From the NCBI GenBank assembly GCA_026874595.1, contig CM049317.1, forward strand, positions 70,703,618 through 70,767,617: a DNA stretch of 64,000 nucleotides, written 5' to 3'. Positions 34,668-46,374 of the stretch are shown here, piece after piece. Each line of letters starts with the position of its first letter. Position 1 is the first letter of the stretch. The notes below the pieces were generated by a model. The model searched no databases. It saw only the letters and a program-made list of their open reading frames with translations, and was not told the DNA's origin. The stretch is from Sipunculus nudus. Lineage: Eukaryota > Annelida > Sipuncula > Golfingiida > Sipunculidae. The translations under genes and the position numbers were made by a program.

Positions 34668-37600
34668 GGAAGCACCTTTTACTGTGACAAGTATGATGAT
34701 TAATTTTTAAAGAGTTAGGATCAGTACCATACATCTGAGACAAGCATTTTTTACTGTGAAAAGTGTGATGGCTTGTTGTCTTTAAAGGATTAGGGTTAGT
34801 ACCGATCCCTCTGTTACCAGCTGTTTTTATTGAGACAAGTGTGATGACAAATTGCCTTTGGAGGGTTAGGGTTAGTACCCATACCATTGTGACAAGCACA
34901 TATGACTGACATAAGTGTGATGAAATATTTTGAAGAGTAAGGGTTAGAACCATAACTCAGTGACAAGCACCTTTTATTGTTATAAGTGTGGTGACTTGTT
35001 GTCTTTAAGGGTAAGGGTTAGTACACATACCTCTGTGACAAGCACCAATACCATGATAGTGTAATACCTCTGTAACAAGCACACTTAACTGTCATAATTT
35101 TGAATACTTGTTGTCTTTCAGGATTTAAGGTTTGTACCAATCCCTCTGTGACAACCACCTTTTACTATGACAAGTGTGATGACTTGTTGTTTTTGAAGGG
35201 TTGGGGTTAGTACCATCCCCCTGTGACAAGCAAATATAATGTGACAACTGTGCTGACTTATTTGCTTTCGAGGGTTAGGGTATGTTTCAATACACCTGTG
35301 GGGAGACTATTTACTGTCATAAATTTGAAGACTTGTTGTCTGTCAGAGTTAGGGTAAGTACCCATACCTCTGTGACAAGCACCTTTTACTGCAACAAGTG
35401 TGCTGACTTATTGTCTTTCTAGGGTTAGGGTTAGTTCCAATACATCTGTGAAGAGACTATTTACTGTCCCAATTTTGAAGACTTGTCTTTGAAGGGTAAG
35501 GGTTAGTACCCATACCTCTGTGACAACCACCTTTTACTGTGACAAGTGTGTTGACTTGTTTTTTTTTACAAGGGTTGGGGTTAGCACAAGCTAATGTGAC
35601 AAGCAAATAAACTGACAATTGTGCTGACATTTTGACTTTCTAGGGTTGGGGTTAGTTCAGTTACCTATGTGACAGACACTATTTACTGTCATAATTTTGA
35701 TGACTTGTTGTCTTTCAGGGTTATGGGCTAGTGCCAATCTCACAGTGACAAGCACTTTGTACTGTGACAAGTTCGATGACCTGTTGACTTTCAAAGGTTT
35801 GGATTATTAACCATGCATTCCTCCTTGACAAGCATATTTTACTGTGAAAAGGGTGATGAAAAGTTGTCTTTGGAGGGTCAGAGTTAGTACCCATACTTGT
35901 GTGACAAGCACATTTGACAGAGACAAGTGGAATGACAAGTTGTCTTTGGAGGGTTAGGGTAATTGCCCATTCCTCTGTGACTAGCAGATTTGACAGGCAT
36001 AAGTGTGATGAATTTTTTTTTAGAGCTAGGGTTAGTACCATAACTCAGTGATCAGCACCTTTTATTGTTACAAGTATGGTGACTTGTAGTTTTTCGAGGG
36101 TATGGGTTAGTACCCATACCTCTGTGACAATCCCCTTTTATTGTTACAAGTTTGATGACTTGTTGTTTTTCAAGGGTTGGGGTTAGTACCCATACCTCTG
36201 TGCCTAACAAACATACTGTGACAATTGTGCTGACATTTTGACTTTTTATGGTTTGGGTTAGTTCGGTTACAACTGTGACAAGACTATTTACTGTCATAAT
36301 TAGGATGACTTCTTGTCTTCCAGGGTAAAGGGTTAGAACCAATTGTCACTGTGACAAGCACTTTTTACTGTGTAAAGTGTGATGACAAGTTGTCTTTCGA
36401 GGGTTAAGATCAGTACCATAACTCAGTCACAAGCACCTTTTATTGTTACAAGTGTGGTGACTTGTTGTCTTTCAAGGGTTAGGGTTAGTACATGTACCTC
36501 TGTGACAAGCACCTATTTACTCTCATAATTTTTATTAATTGTTGTGTATCAGGGTTTAGGGTTAGTGGCAATCCCTCTGTGACAAGCACTTTTTACTGTG
36601 ACAAGTTTGATGACTTGTTGTTTTTCAAGGGTTGGGGCTAGTACCCATACCTCTGTGCTAAACAAATATACTGTGACAATTGTGCTGACTTATTGTCTTT
36701 CTAGGGTTAGGGTTAGGGTTAGTACCAATCCTTCTTTGACAAGCACCTTTTACTGTGACAAGTGTGGTCACTAGTTGTCTTTCAAGAGTAAGGGTTAGTA
36801 CCCATACCTCTGTGACAATCATATTTTATTGTTTCAAGTGTGGTGACTTATTATTTTTCAAGGGTGGGGTTAGTACCCATACAACTGTGATTTACTACAA
36901 ATATACTGTGACAATTGTGCTGACTTATTGACTTTCTAGGGTTAGGGTTAGTTCCAATACATCTGTGACAGAAACTATATACTGTCATATTATTGATGAC
37001 TTGTTGTCTTTTAGGGTTAAGGGTAAGTATCATTCATGCTGTGACAAGCACATTTTACTGTGACAAGTTTGATGACTTGTTGTTTTTCAAGGGTTGGGGC
37101 TAGTACCCATACTTCTGTCCTAAACAAATATACTGTGACAATTGTGCTGACTTATTGTCTTTCTAGGGTTAGGGTTAGGGTTAGTACCAATCCCTCTTTG
37201 ACAAGCACCTTTTACTGTGACAAGTGTGGTCACTAGTTGTCTTTCAAGAGTAAGGGTTAGTACCCATACCTCTGTGACAATCATATTTTATTGTTTCAAG
37301 TGTGGTGACTTATTATTTTTCAAGGGTGGGTTAGTACCCATACAACTGTGATATACTACTAACATACTGTGACAATTGTGCTGACTTATTGACTTTCTAG
37401 GGTTAGGGTTAGTTCCAATACATCTGTGACAGAAACTATATACTGTCATATTATTGATGACTTGTTGTCTTTAAGGGTTAAGGGTAAGTACCATTCATGC
37501 TGTGACAAGCACATTTTACTGTGACAAGTTTGATGACTTGTTGTTTTTTAAGGGTTGGGGCTAGTACCCATACCTCTGTGCTAAACAAATATACTGTGAC

Positions 37601-40315
37601 AATTGTGCTGACGTATTGTCTTTCTAGGGTTAGGGTTAGGGTTAGTACCAATCCCTCTTTGACAAGCACCTTTTACTGTGACAAGTGTGGTCACTAGTTG
37701 TCTTTCAAGAGTAAGGGTTAGTACCCATACCTCTGTGACAATCATATTTTATTGTTTCAAGTGTGGTGACTTATTATTTTTCAAGGTTGGGGATAGTACC
37801 CATACAACTGTGATATACTACAAACATACTGTGATAATTGTGCTGACTTATTGACTTTCTAGAGTTAGGGTTAGTTCCAATACATCTGTGACAGAAACTA
37901 TATACTGTCATATTATTGATGACTTGTTGTCTTTTAGGGTTAAGGGTAAGTATCATTCATGCTGTGACAAGCACATTTTACTGTGACAAGTTTGATGACT
38001 TGTTGTTTTTCAAGGGTTGGGGCTAGTACCCATACCTCTGTGCTAAACAAATATACTGTGACAATTGTGCTGACTTATTGTCTTTCTAGGGTTAGGGTTA
38101 GGGTTAGTACCAATCCCTCTTTGACAAGCACCTTTTACTGTGACAAGTGTGGTCACTAGTTGTCTTTCAAGAGTAAGGGTTAGTACCCATACCTCTGTGA
38201 CAATCATATTTTATTGTTTCAAGTGTGGTGACTTATTATTTTTCAAGGGTGGGGTTAGTACCCATACAACTGTGATATACTACAAATATACTGTGACAAT
38301 TGTGCTGACTTATTGACTTTCTAGGGTTAGGGTTAGTTCCAATACATCTGTGACAGAAACTATATACTGTCATATTATTGATGACTTGTCTTTTAGGGTT
38401 AAGGGTAAGTACCATTCATGCTGTGACAAGCACATTTTACTGTGACAAGTTTGATGACTTGTTGTTTTTCAAGGGTTGGGGCTAGTACCAATACCTCTGT
38501 GCTAAACAAATATATTGTGACAATTGTGCTGACTTATTGTCTTTCTAGGGTTAGGGTTAGGGTTAGTACCAATCCCTCTTTGACAAGCACCTTTTACTGT
38601 GACAAGTGTGGTCACTTGTTGTCTTTCAAGAGTAAGGGTTAGTACCCATACCTCTGTGACAATCATATTTTATTGTTTCAAGTGTGGTGACTTATTATTT
38701 TTCAAGGGTGGGGTTAGTACCCATACAACTGTGATATACTACAAACATACTGTGACAATTGTGCAGACTTATTGACTTTCTAGGGTTAGGGTTAGTTCCA
38801 ATACATCTGTGACAGAAACTATATACTGTCATATTATTGATGACTTGTTGTCTTTTAGGGTTAAGGGTAAGTACCATTCATGCTGTGACAAGCACATTTT
38901 ACTGTGACAAGTTTGATGACTTGTTGTTTTTCAAGGGTTTGGGCTAGTACCCATACCTCTGTGCTAAACAAATATACTGTGACAATTGTGCTGACTTATT
39001 GTCTTTCTAGGGTTAGGGTTAGTACCAATCCCTCTTTGACAAGCATCTTTTACTGTGACAAGTGTGGTCACTAGTTGTCTTTCAAGAGTAAGGGTTAGTA
39101 CCCATACCTCTGTGGCAATCATATTTTATTGTTTCAAGTGTGGTGACTTATTATTTTTCAAGGGTGGGGTTAGTACCCATACAACTGTGATATACTACAA
39201 ATATACTGTGACAATTGTGCTGACTTATTGACTTTCTAGGGTTAGGGTTAGTTCCAATACATCTGTGACAGAAACTATATACTGTCATATTATTGATGAC
39301 TTGTTGTCTTTTAGGGTTAAGGGTTAGTACCATTCATGCTGTGACAAGCACATTTTACTGTGACAAGTGTGATGACTTGTTGTTTTTCAAAGGTTAGGGT
39401 TAGTACCCATACCTCTGTGACAGGCCTCCTTTACAGTGTCAAGTGTGGTGAATTATCTTTCAAGGGTTTGTACCATACCTCTGTAACAAGCACCTTTTAT
39501 TGTGTAAAATGAGATGACTTGTCATCTTTACTTTGATAAAGTGTGATGACATGTTCTCTTTCAAGTGTAAGGGTTTGTTCTCGTACCTCTGTGACAAGCA
39601 CTTTTTACTGTGATTATATGCTTTCTTTCAAGGGTAAGGGTTTGTTCTCATACCTCTGTGAAAAGCACATTTTACTGTGATGACTTGATCTCTTTCACAG
39701 GTTAGGGTTAATACCCATACTTTTGTGACAAGCACCATTTACTTTGACAAATGTTGTTGTATTTCAGGGCTTAGGGCTTTACCCCATACCTCTTAGACAA
39801 GCACTCTTTAGTTTGGTAAAGTGTCATGACTTGTTTTCTTTCAATTCTTAAGGTTACTTCCATACCTCTTTGACAAGTGTGATGCCTTGTTGTCATTGAA
39901 GGGTCAGGTTTAGTACCAATACCTCTGTGACAAGCACCCTTTACTTTGATAAAGTGTCATGACTTGTCTTTACATTGATAGTGTGATGACTTGTTGTCTT
40001 TCAAGGCCTAGGGTTATACCCTATACCTTTGTGACAAGGACCCTTTACTTTAATAAAGTGTGATGATTTGTTGTTTGATATAGTGTGATGGCCTGTTGTC
40101 TTTCAAGGCTTTGTGTTAAACCCTCACCTCTGTGACAAGCATATTTTACTATGACAAGTGTGATGACTTGTCTTTCAAGGGTTAGGGTATGTACCCATAC
40201 CTTTGTGACAAGCACATTTTACTGTGACAGTCAGTGTGATGACCTGAGCCTTTTAAGGGTTAGGCTAGTACCAACACCTTTGATAAAGTGTGATGACTTT
40301 TAATCTTTATCCTAT
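34668..40315. repeat. 77-bp satellite array with TTAGGG-like cores
   Basis: About 70 monomers of roughly 77 bases. Landmarks in order: GGGTTAGGGTTAGTACC, CATACCTCTGTGACAAGCAC, TTTTACTGTGACAAGTGTGA, TGACTTGTTGTCTTTCAA. ACAAGT and ACTTGT around GTGATG make a 6-bp stem. The TTAGGG unit is present one to three times per monomer. Monomers are diverged at both edges and nearly identical in the centre. Many monotonous frames on both strands (Leu-Thr-Leu-Thr-type) are translations of the array. Array edges grade into ordinary sequence at 34600 and 40320. Confidence 0.95.
36631..39392. repeat. six-copy 462-bp higher-order repeat
   Basis: The phrase GTTGGGGCTAGTACC (or a one-base variant) starts at 36631, 37093, 37554, 38016, 38475 and 38937, spacings 462, 461, 462, 459 and 462; the next equivalent point is 39393 (456 later). 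Each unit holds six different monomers in fixed order (ending, in turn, ctaaacaaata, tttgacaagcacc, gacaatcatattt, gatatactac, gacagaaactata, gacaagcacattt). Units are nearly identical apart from single substitutions and 1-6 base indels such as loss of one TTAGGG. Confidence 0.95.
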
Positions 40316-40689
40316 TTCATACTGTGAGCTGCAATAGTTTCTTCTGCAAAACTTTTGTTTTAGCTTCTTTTTTATTGCACAACACAATTATTCAGTGGTG
40401 GCCTTTGTTCAAGGTTAGGGAAATTATTTTTGGCAGATTTATTCGACCTTAACAATGATAGGACTGTGAGATACTTTGGTAAATAAAGCTTGTAGTTCTT
40501 TGTACTAACAAAGTTTATAATTTATTGGCTCTATATCCAGCTAATATGTAGGTTAATCCTTGAGTAAAACATATATGTATTCTGATTTCATATTTTGCTT
40601 TCAATAGGCATCTGTTAAATATTTAGCTTGAAAAAAGCATTGCAGCCACAGTGTTTTAGTATGTATAAACAGAATTGGCAACATGCCAA

Positions 40690-41400
40690 GATTTTGTTTG
40701 TATGTAAAATTAGCTTGTCAGACTGCCAACTATTTCAGATTTGGCAACGGAGCCATTTCAGCCTGGATTTGTTTATATCTTTGCATCTGACTCAAGAGAA
40801 GTTTGATGTATTGGCCTGATATTTTGACTTGTCCATGCATCTTTGATGGCTTTCTTGTACACAAGATTGACACCACCTACAATGACTTTTGCAGTGTGTA
40901 TGTCCCTGCTTATTTTTCATGAGGGTTTTGATATATCAGCCTGCAATTTGGCATATGTATACATCTCAGATAGCTTCATTATATGCAACACACTTGGCGC
41001 CACCCTCAATAATTTTTTTGCAATGTATGCTCCTTCTTAATCCTCAGGAATGATTTGATATATCAGCCTGAAATTATACACCTAAATAGTTTTTATATAC
41101 TTGTAAGACTTGTGGTGCCACCTTCACTTGTTTCATGCATCTGTGCACATAGCCGAACAGTCCTTTGAAGTATCTACCTGAAATTTTGCATATCCATACT
41201 TTATCTTTGATGACTTTCTCATTCACAAGACTGGTGGTACCACCTAAAATGAATTTTATGCACCCATGTCAGTATTTCAGCATTGACATTTGTATAATTG
41301 GTGCATGTACTCATGTTCAAAATGTTCAGTACTTGCATTGTACATGTACATGTCACACATGTATTTGAAAGTAACAGGCCTGCATGGAGGCATTATATCT
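40690..41400 (+). repeat. family H repeat with ~120-bp cores
   Basis: Four core units marked by 'gatgtattggcctga' (40806), 'gatatatcagcctgcaatt' (40927), 'gatatatcagcctgaaatt' (41052) and 'agtatctacctgaaatttt' (41168), each followed by 'ttgatgg/tagctt-c-ttata', 'acaagactggtggtaccacct'. A near-palindrome AGGCCTGTAGGCCT follows at about 41431. Shares its first part with 15832-16020. Confidence 0.7.
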
Positions 41401-41796
41401 GTTGTATATCCCATTGCACAAGTTCGCACGAGGCCTGTAGGCCTTGATTGTATAATTACTTGGTGAAATTTTTGAGTTTATATAAGTAGTTGGCACTATT
41501 TAATATCTGTCACTGAACTTAGCTGCAAGCTTTATCCTTGAGCTCAGATTGGGATATATGTAGCCCTGGTATACTAGGGTACTAAAACCAGTGCAGGTGA
41601 AGGGAAGATCCTTGGCAGTTCTTGAAGGTATATGAGAAATAATTGCTTAGAAATAAATGCTCAAGAAATTACATAATTTACAAAAGAAGTACACTCTTTA
41701 CACAGCCTACTACTCATATCATAAGCGCTGTTTGCTATGACCTGGTATCCTGAATTGCTACACCAGAGGGGACCACTGTTATTTTTGTCCAATCAG

Positions 41797-41886
41797 ATTA
41801 GACCTTGTGCTGGAAGACAAAGCCAAGCAAGGAATACACGGAGCCAATGTTGGTCATTTTGTTTTGTGTGACAGCTCATCACCCCG
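41797..41886 (+). CDS. candidate internal exon, unrecognised
   Basis: Acceptor TTTTTGTCCAATCAG and donor CCCCG|GTAACC bound an open stretch of 29 codons in phase 2-2: LDLVLEDKAKQGIHGANVGH then FVLCDSSSP. It is richer in GC than its flanks. Its entry phase matches the exit phase of the exon ending at 3160 (AA + A gives lysine). Whether they join across 38.6 kb is untested. The upstream CCAATCAG could instead be a CCAAT box. A minus-strand frame, 41854-42054, overlaps it. Confidence 0.25.
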
Positions 41887-42759
41887 GTAACCCTCTGAAT
41901 AGGCAACGTACAGGCTCAGAGAGAATGGGCACATAGGATGCCTGGTGAGCTGTAATTCAAACGAAATGTAACAACAAAGGCTATGTGCACACCTTATTCT
42001 GGTCACATGATGGCATTCAGAGTTTCCATTGAATTCACCGGAAATTGGCAGCATATTACTCCCTTTAATGTACTAATTTTTGAATCCCTCTAACCTCTAA
42101 TTGTTAAGGTTAATTTATAAGTAATTTTTCATTTTTTCCCTATATTATACAGGCCTCGAATTTGACAACTGGCAACCGTTAAAATTGGCTGGCTGCCGTC
42201 AGCCATGATCCTGACAGGCAGCAAAAAAATTCCTCACTGCGTCCTTCTTGTCTGTAGACAAGCGCAGCCACTCTATATTCTTTTTAATTAAAAAAAAACT
42301 TAGTGTTACTGGTTCCCTGTTTACGAGGAAACTGGCCTGGGAAACCAGCAAATGAGCCGATAGTCCCTTACAGTGACACATGGTGGCGCTAAGCTAGCCA
42401 CTATTCTGATCTACTCGGGGAACACTCTGCGCAGACTTGGACTCTCAAGAGTATGACACTGCTGTCTAGGGATTGTTGGAGTCAAAATCTGACTCCAATA
42501 ATGCACCGTGCGGCATCAACATGTACACTGACAGCATAAATACACAAGTGGTGAAAAGGAGCCAATGTAGTCTGTTAAAATGCGTTGAATTTTGTGTAAA
42601 GTAGTTCTATGTCATGTAAAACGAATTTACTTTGCGACTCTTTTGCTTTATTTATGCTGAAATACCGTGGTTGGCATCTTATAGGCACTGCTGGACAGTA
42701 CATTCCTCCATGGTACACTTCAGTGTCTATGGCTGCGTTTTGTGTTCGTTAGAGAACAG

Positions 42760-42820
42760 TGACGTCACAAAGACGTCACAATATGTTCTGTCGCGCGTTA
42801 CCTTCAATTGACTGACGTCA
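42760..42820. promoter_or_regulatory. three CRE-like sites inside hAT-like element 1
   Basis: TGACGTCA at 42760-42767 and 42813-42820, AGACGTCA at 42771-42778, within a CpG-bearing patch that also has CGCGCG at about 42792. A strong donor-like AAG|GTAAGG follows at about 42930. Taken together it looks like a promoter plus untranslated first exon carried by a non-autonomous element. Confidence 0.4.
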
Positions 42821-43352
42821 TAAGTTTGACTGGCTTTTTTTATTATCATTTCTTAGACAAGGAATAATTCGTAAACGCTGTGATCTGTTTTGTCATATTT
42901 TAGATTGTCTCATACAAAATTAAAACAAGGTAAGGCATTACTTTTTACGCAGGTAGTCGGCAGCTCCTGCAACCTCTGGACAACTGCTTCACACGTATGA
43001 AAAATTATTCTAGAAAAAACATGTTGACACGGGTACTGTGACGTACTATACGGGGCTGAACTTCAGCAAGTTAAGGGAACCCACAGTTTTAGCTCAGCCG
43101 ACGTCTGGCTATAAGCTGATAAGTAACCCGGTACAATATGTGCTATAGTTATGGTTAATCGTCCGTCCGTCCGTTAATTTCCTGTTATATAATTTAAGGG
43201 AATTTGGTACCAGGCTACACTTGTCAAATAGTTCGGTCCTTCCCACAGTGCCCAAACAGAAGAGATTTGTTTTTAGTAGAAACGACCTCTGGCGGAAGGT
43301 TGCTCGGGGAAAATTCTGGGAACATCACAGATAAAAAATGGCTACCAGTCGG

Positions 43353-43468
43353 CCAATCAGAAAAATGATCTTTTATTGCCGGCTGTTATCAGCCAATCAT
43401 AGCTAAGCATAGCGGTTACTGCAGCGTGGGCTACACCTCTACATTATGTTTACGCGTTATCCGATTGG
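43353..43468. promoter_or_regulatory. CCAAT-box cluster inside hAT-like element 1
   Basis: CCAATCAG at 43353, CCAATCAT at 43393 and the inverse ATTGGTCCG at 43464, spaced about 40 and 70 bases, in a CpG-retaining patch. Spaced CCAAT boxes in both orientations are the NF-Y arrangement of many divergent promoters. Nothing downstream shows an open gene. Confidence 0.35.
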
Positions 43469-44069
43469 TCCGCTGTATAAGGATATTGGTAATACAGTTT
43501 CGCGGGGAAACTACATCCTATCTACGCTGTGTTCAGTTGTAAAAACCTGTGTACCTCATGTTTAACATATATAGTATATAAATAAATACTGGGAACACCA
43601 TTAATATATCTATTATCAGGTCTATCATCGTCCAAATTAGGCCTGCTATTAAATTATGACCTGGTAAAAAAATTCCCATGTCCCAACCACCGTCCGTGTC
43701 TCCATTTCACCCACTGCGTCACAATAGTTTTGAGGACTGGCCAAAGATGACTCGGGGTCACCTGGTGACTGTTTGTGAATAATGAATAAAACATACACGG
43801 ATATGTTTTTTTTTCTTATTAAGACTTTATTCCAAATAAAATAATGCAAACAAACGAAAAAAATGAAAGCTGCCTGTCAAATTTCTTTGTTGCCTGACAA
43901 GTTCAAATTTGACAGGCAGCAGTAGCTTGTCATTTCCAAAAATGAAATTTGAGGCCTGTTATAGCTAAAGGCTATTTGAGATTAAACTTTGGGGTGTATG
44001 TCATTTCACTGTATATTGGTATAAGACTTTAACCTACTTAGGTATAATATATTTTGCCCATAAGATATT

Positions 44070-44360
44070 GGTACCTGTACAAGAGAAGTGCCTGTAATAG
44101 AGAAGTGATTGTATGTATTATTTTCTGTAATGAAGAAACTAACTGCATGGTACATGTAATAGAGTAATGGCTGTAAAAGAGCATTACCTGTAATAAAGGT
44201 AATAATGGAGAGGTGTCCATGATAGAGAGCTGTCCGAAATAGGTAGGTGTCCATAGTAAAGATGTGACCATGATAGAAAGTTGCCTGTAATAGCAAGGTG
44301 ACTGTTACAGAGAGGTGGTTGTAGCAGCATGATATGCCCATTATAAGCATTCCATGTAAT
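44070..44360. repeat. degenerate minisatellite, 'tgtaatagagaggtg' type
   Basis: About fourteen imperfect units of 17-24 bases (cctgtaatagagaagtg, ccatgatagagagctg, cctgtaatagcaaggtg). Minus frames 44006-44375 (repeating Tyr/His-Gly-His) are its translations. Confidence 0.75.
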
Positions 44361-44630
44361 TACACTCTCATACAAATTATTTGGTCATGTCATATGAAAA
44401 TATTTTATTTTGTGTGTTTCAAAAGACATGCCCTGGGATGTTGACCTTGACCCTTTACACAGATTGACTCTGTAATACAAATTTGTTGTTGAACTGTTGC
44501 GTCAAGGAAATTTAAATACATTTCAAGATTCCAGATATTTCCATTATTTGACCCCCTTGAAATTTTATATAGTTATTAAATTGCTTTTCATGTTTTCATA
44601 TAAACTTTTTCAGTGCATTTATTCTCACAG

Positions 44631-44896
44631 TACTGTGATTCCTCATTGTGGAGGTTGAAATTTTCCACTTAATTTGGTGATCCCACTGAAGCATCACTAT
44701 ATCTAAATAAAGAGCAGTGCCTTATTTCAGTCTACCTAATATACTGAAATACATACATTTCATAGGTTTATGATCATGTTTTTAATGCTTGGAAGATATG
44801 GCTTAATTCTTCTTTTTCTCAACAGGTGTGCCAAGCTGTGGCCATGGCACTCTTGAGTTACTCCGGAATTTGATCACATCCCAGCCAACAGTTTGA
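44631..44896 (+). CDS. candidate terminal exon (44826-44896) with possible 23-nt exon before it
   Basis: 44826-44896: a strong acceptor (CTTCTTTTTCTCAACAG) is followed in phase 1 by VPSCGHGTLELLRNLITSQP, TV and TGA at 44894-44896. AATAAA follows at about 45113. A 23-base candidate exon at 44631-44653 (acceptor ATTCTCACAG, donor-like G|GTTGAA) would convert the exit phase of 41797-41886 to the entry phase here and adds TVIPHCGG. The joined end is not recognised. A further exon-like segment, 45436-45474 (EKRHSCRPDSEMK, donor GTGAGG), lies downstream and is not explained by this model. Confidence 0.25.
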
Positions 44897-45499
44897 TAGT
44901 AGTGAGCAAATGTGTTTATTCGAGATGTAAATGTTGCCTTTGAAATTTGTGTCAGTGTAATTTTAAAGCATTGAAATACAAGATCTTAATGGTTCAAAAT
45001 CCACTGAATGGCATTTTATGACTTTGCTGTACAGCACTGGATATGGTAACTGATCAGATTACTACTTAAAAAACAATTTGGTAAATGCAATATAGTCACA
45101 AAATAATAACTCAGAATAAATGAAGCAACAGGACAAGTCAGAGTTTCTGGATCTTTGATAAATTGTTGCCCACTTTAAGTATTCAAAGTTACAGAATGAA
45201 TTATGGCCTTGAAAGGTACATATTGAATGCATGTACATGTATATCTGGCAAATATTCTTCATGGATGATTTATTTCATATGGTATAATTTGTAGGCAGCA
45301 GTTGGAGCCTGTTAAATCCTACCAGATTGAATGGGCTTGAAGGATAATCCACTGTAAAGCACAGCCCACTGGCCATATGGAAAAAAAATGGTTTTCAAGC
45401 CATGAAGCACTTGCACACCTCTGAGTTTAATACAGGAGAAGAGACACAGTTGCAGACCGGACAGTGAAATGAAGGTGAGGGCTGACATCCTCATAGAAA

Positions 45500-46140
45500 A
45501 AAACAGCTGCAGATCTAGGATTATTATTATTTATTTTTTAAGGGGGTGTCCAGATATGTTAAGGCATGTAAATATCATTCACACACACAAACACATGCAC
45601 ATAACACAAATATATATAGTTCAGTTTGGTATAAAGGTAATAGTATTTGAATTACTGTAATTACAATAACTTGTGATGTAATTGATATTGTATTGATTAT
45701 CATTTATTCTTTTCTAAATCTGGAAAGTAATCAGAATTGTATTAGATTACTTTTGAAAAAGTAATTGTTAGAACAACAAATTTTTAATTGCTTTTTGGTA
45801 TACATGTATTTTGTTGATGAATATTTTCATCTAACTTTTAAAGTTATTGAAGCATAACTGTCTATCTACTTTGAATAGGTGCATAAACTGATTCTTTAGT
45901 CACTCTTTATATCAGACTTTGCTCAGACAAACACCTCGAAAATGCAACCACTTTATGGAGGTCCCATTGGAGGTCATAATTACAAGGTTTTGCTGTAGTT
46001 ATATAGGCAGGTGCAAAAATAAATTTAGCAGTTAACATGTTAATTCATGTTTATATATGTTATACATCAATTAAAACTGTACAAAGTGCTAAAGGTATCA
46101 TTACTTTATCACTGTTCATGGGTTGTCGGTGAGGTGTCAC
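45500..46140. other. no gene seen
   Basis: AT-rich; short frames only. Confidence 0.5.
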
Positions 46141-46141
46141 C

Positions 46142-46311
46142 CAAAAAATGTTATGAACAGAATTGGATAACATTTTGTGTAGGTCCAAGGTAATTCCCAG
46201 CCAGCAACCCAGTAAACATTGGAGGTAATCAGTATCATGATTATAATGTTTTGTTTTAAGGATTCTTTGCGATTTTGGAGATGGTGCAATCAAGACCATT
46301 GTCAATCACTA
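46142..46311. repeat. direct repeat, left copy
   Basis: About 170 bases matching 48748-48930 in the same orientation ('aaaatgttatgaacaga-ttgg', 'ggtaatcagtatcatgatta', 'gtcaatca-tag'). The pair brackets the LINE fragment plus its hAT-like insertion. Confidence 0.75.
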
Positions 46312-46374
46312 GTGATGATGTGGTGTCCTTCCATTGCTTTGCGAAGATGACCACGATTATCAAGGTTTTATAAT

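Larger units (their letters stand above)
42150..43958. mobile_element. hAT-like element 1, 1,809 bp, with 5-bp TSD
   Basis: Left end CAGGCCTCGAATTT; right end in reverse complement CAGGCCTCAAATTT. TTATA flanks both sides (42145-42149, 43959-43963). The subterminal words GACAGGCAGC / GCTGCCTGTC occur at both ends. CAG...CTCGAA ends are typical of hAT elements; hAT normally makes 8-bp duplications, but a 5-bp group (hAT5 in Repbase, from memory) is known. No transposase is visible. The interior has unusual CpG-rich, promoter-like text and a decayed family A/C start (43089-43180). Confidence 0.75.

Noticed and set aside
34579-39333. Series of similar 60-124 codon minus frames with 'LTLTL' or 'NPKRQQV' motifs, possible repeat proteins
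   Set aside because: They recur with the 462-bp and 77-bp satellite period and are interrupted irregularly; satellite translation explains them.
34668-40315. CRISPR array or chromosome end
   Set aside because: Units vary and lack unique spacers; ordinary sequence lies on both sides, so it is neither a CRISPR nor a terminal telomere.
41854-42054. 66-codon minus frame starting MLPISGEF
   Set aside because: Overlaps a better-supported plus-strand exon candidate and has no splice or promoter context of its own.
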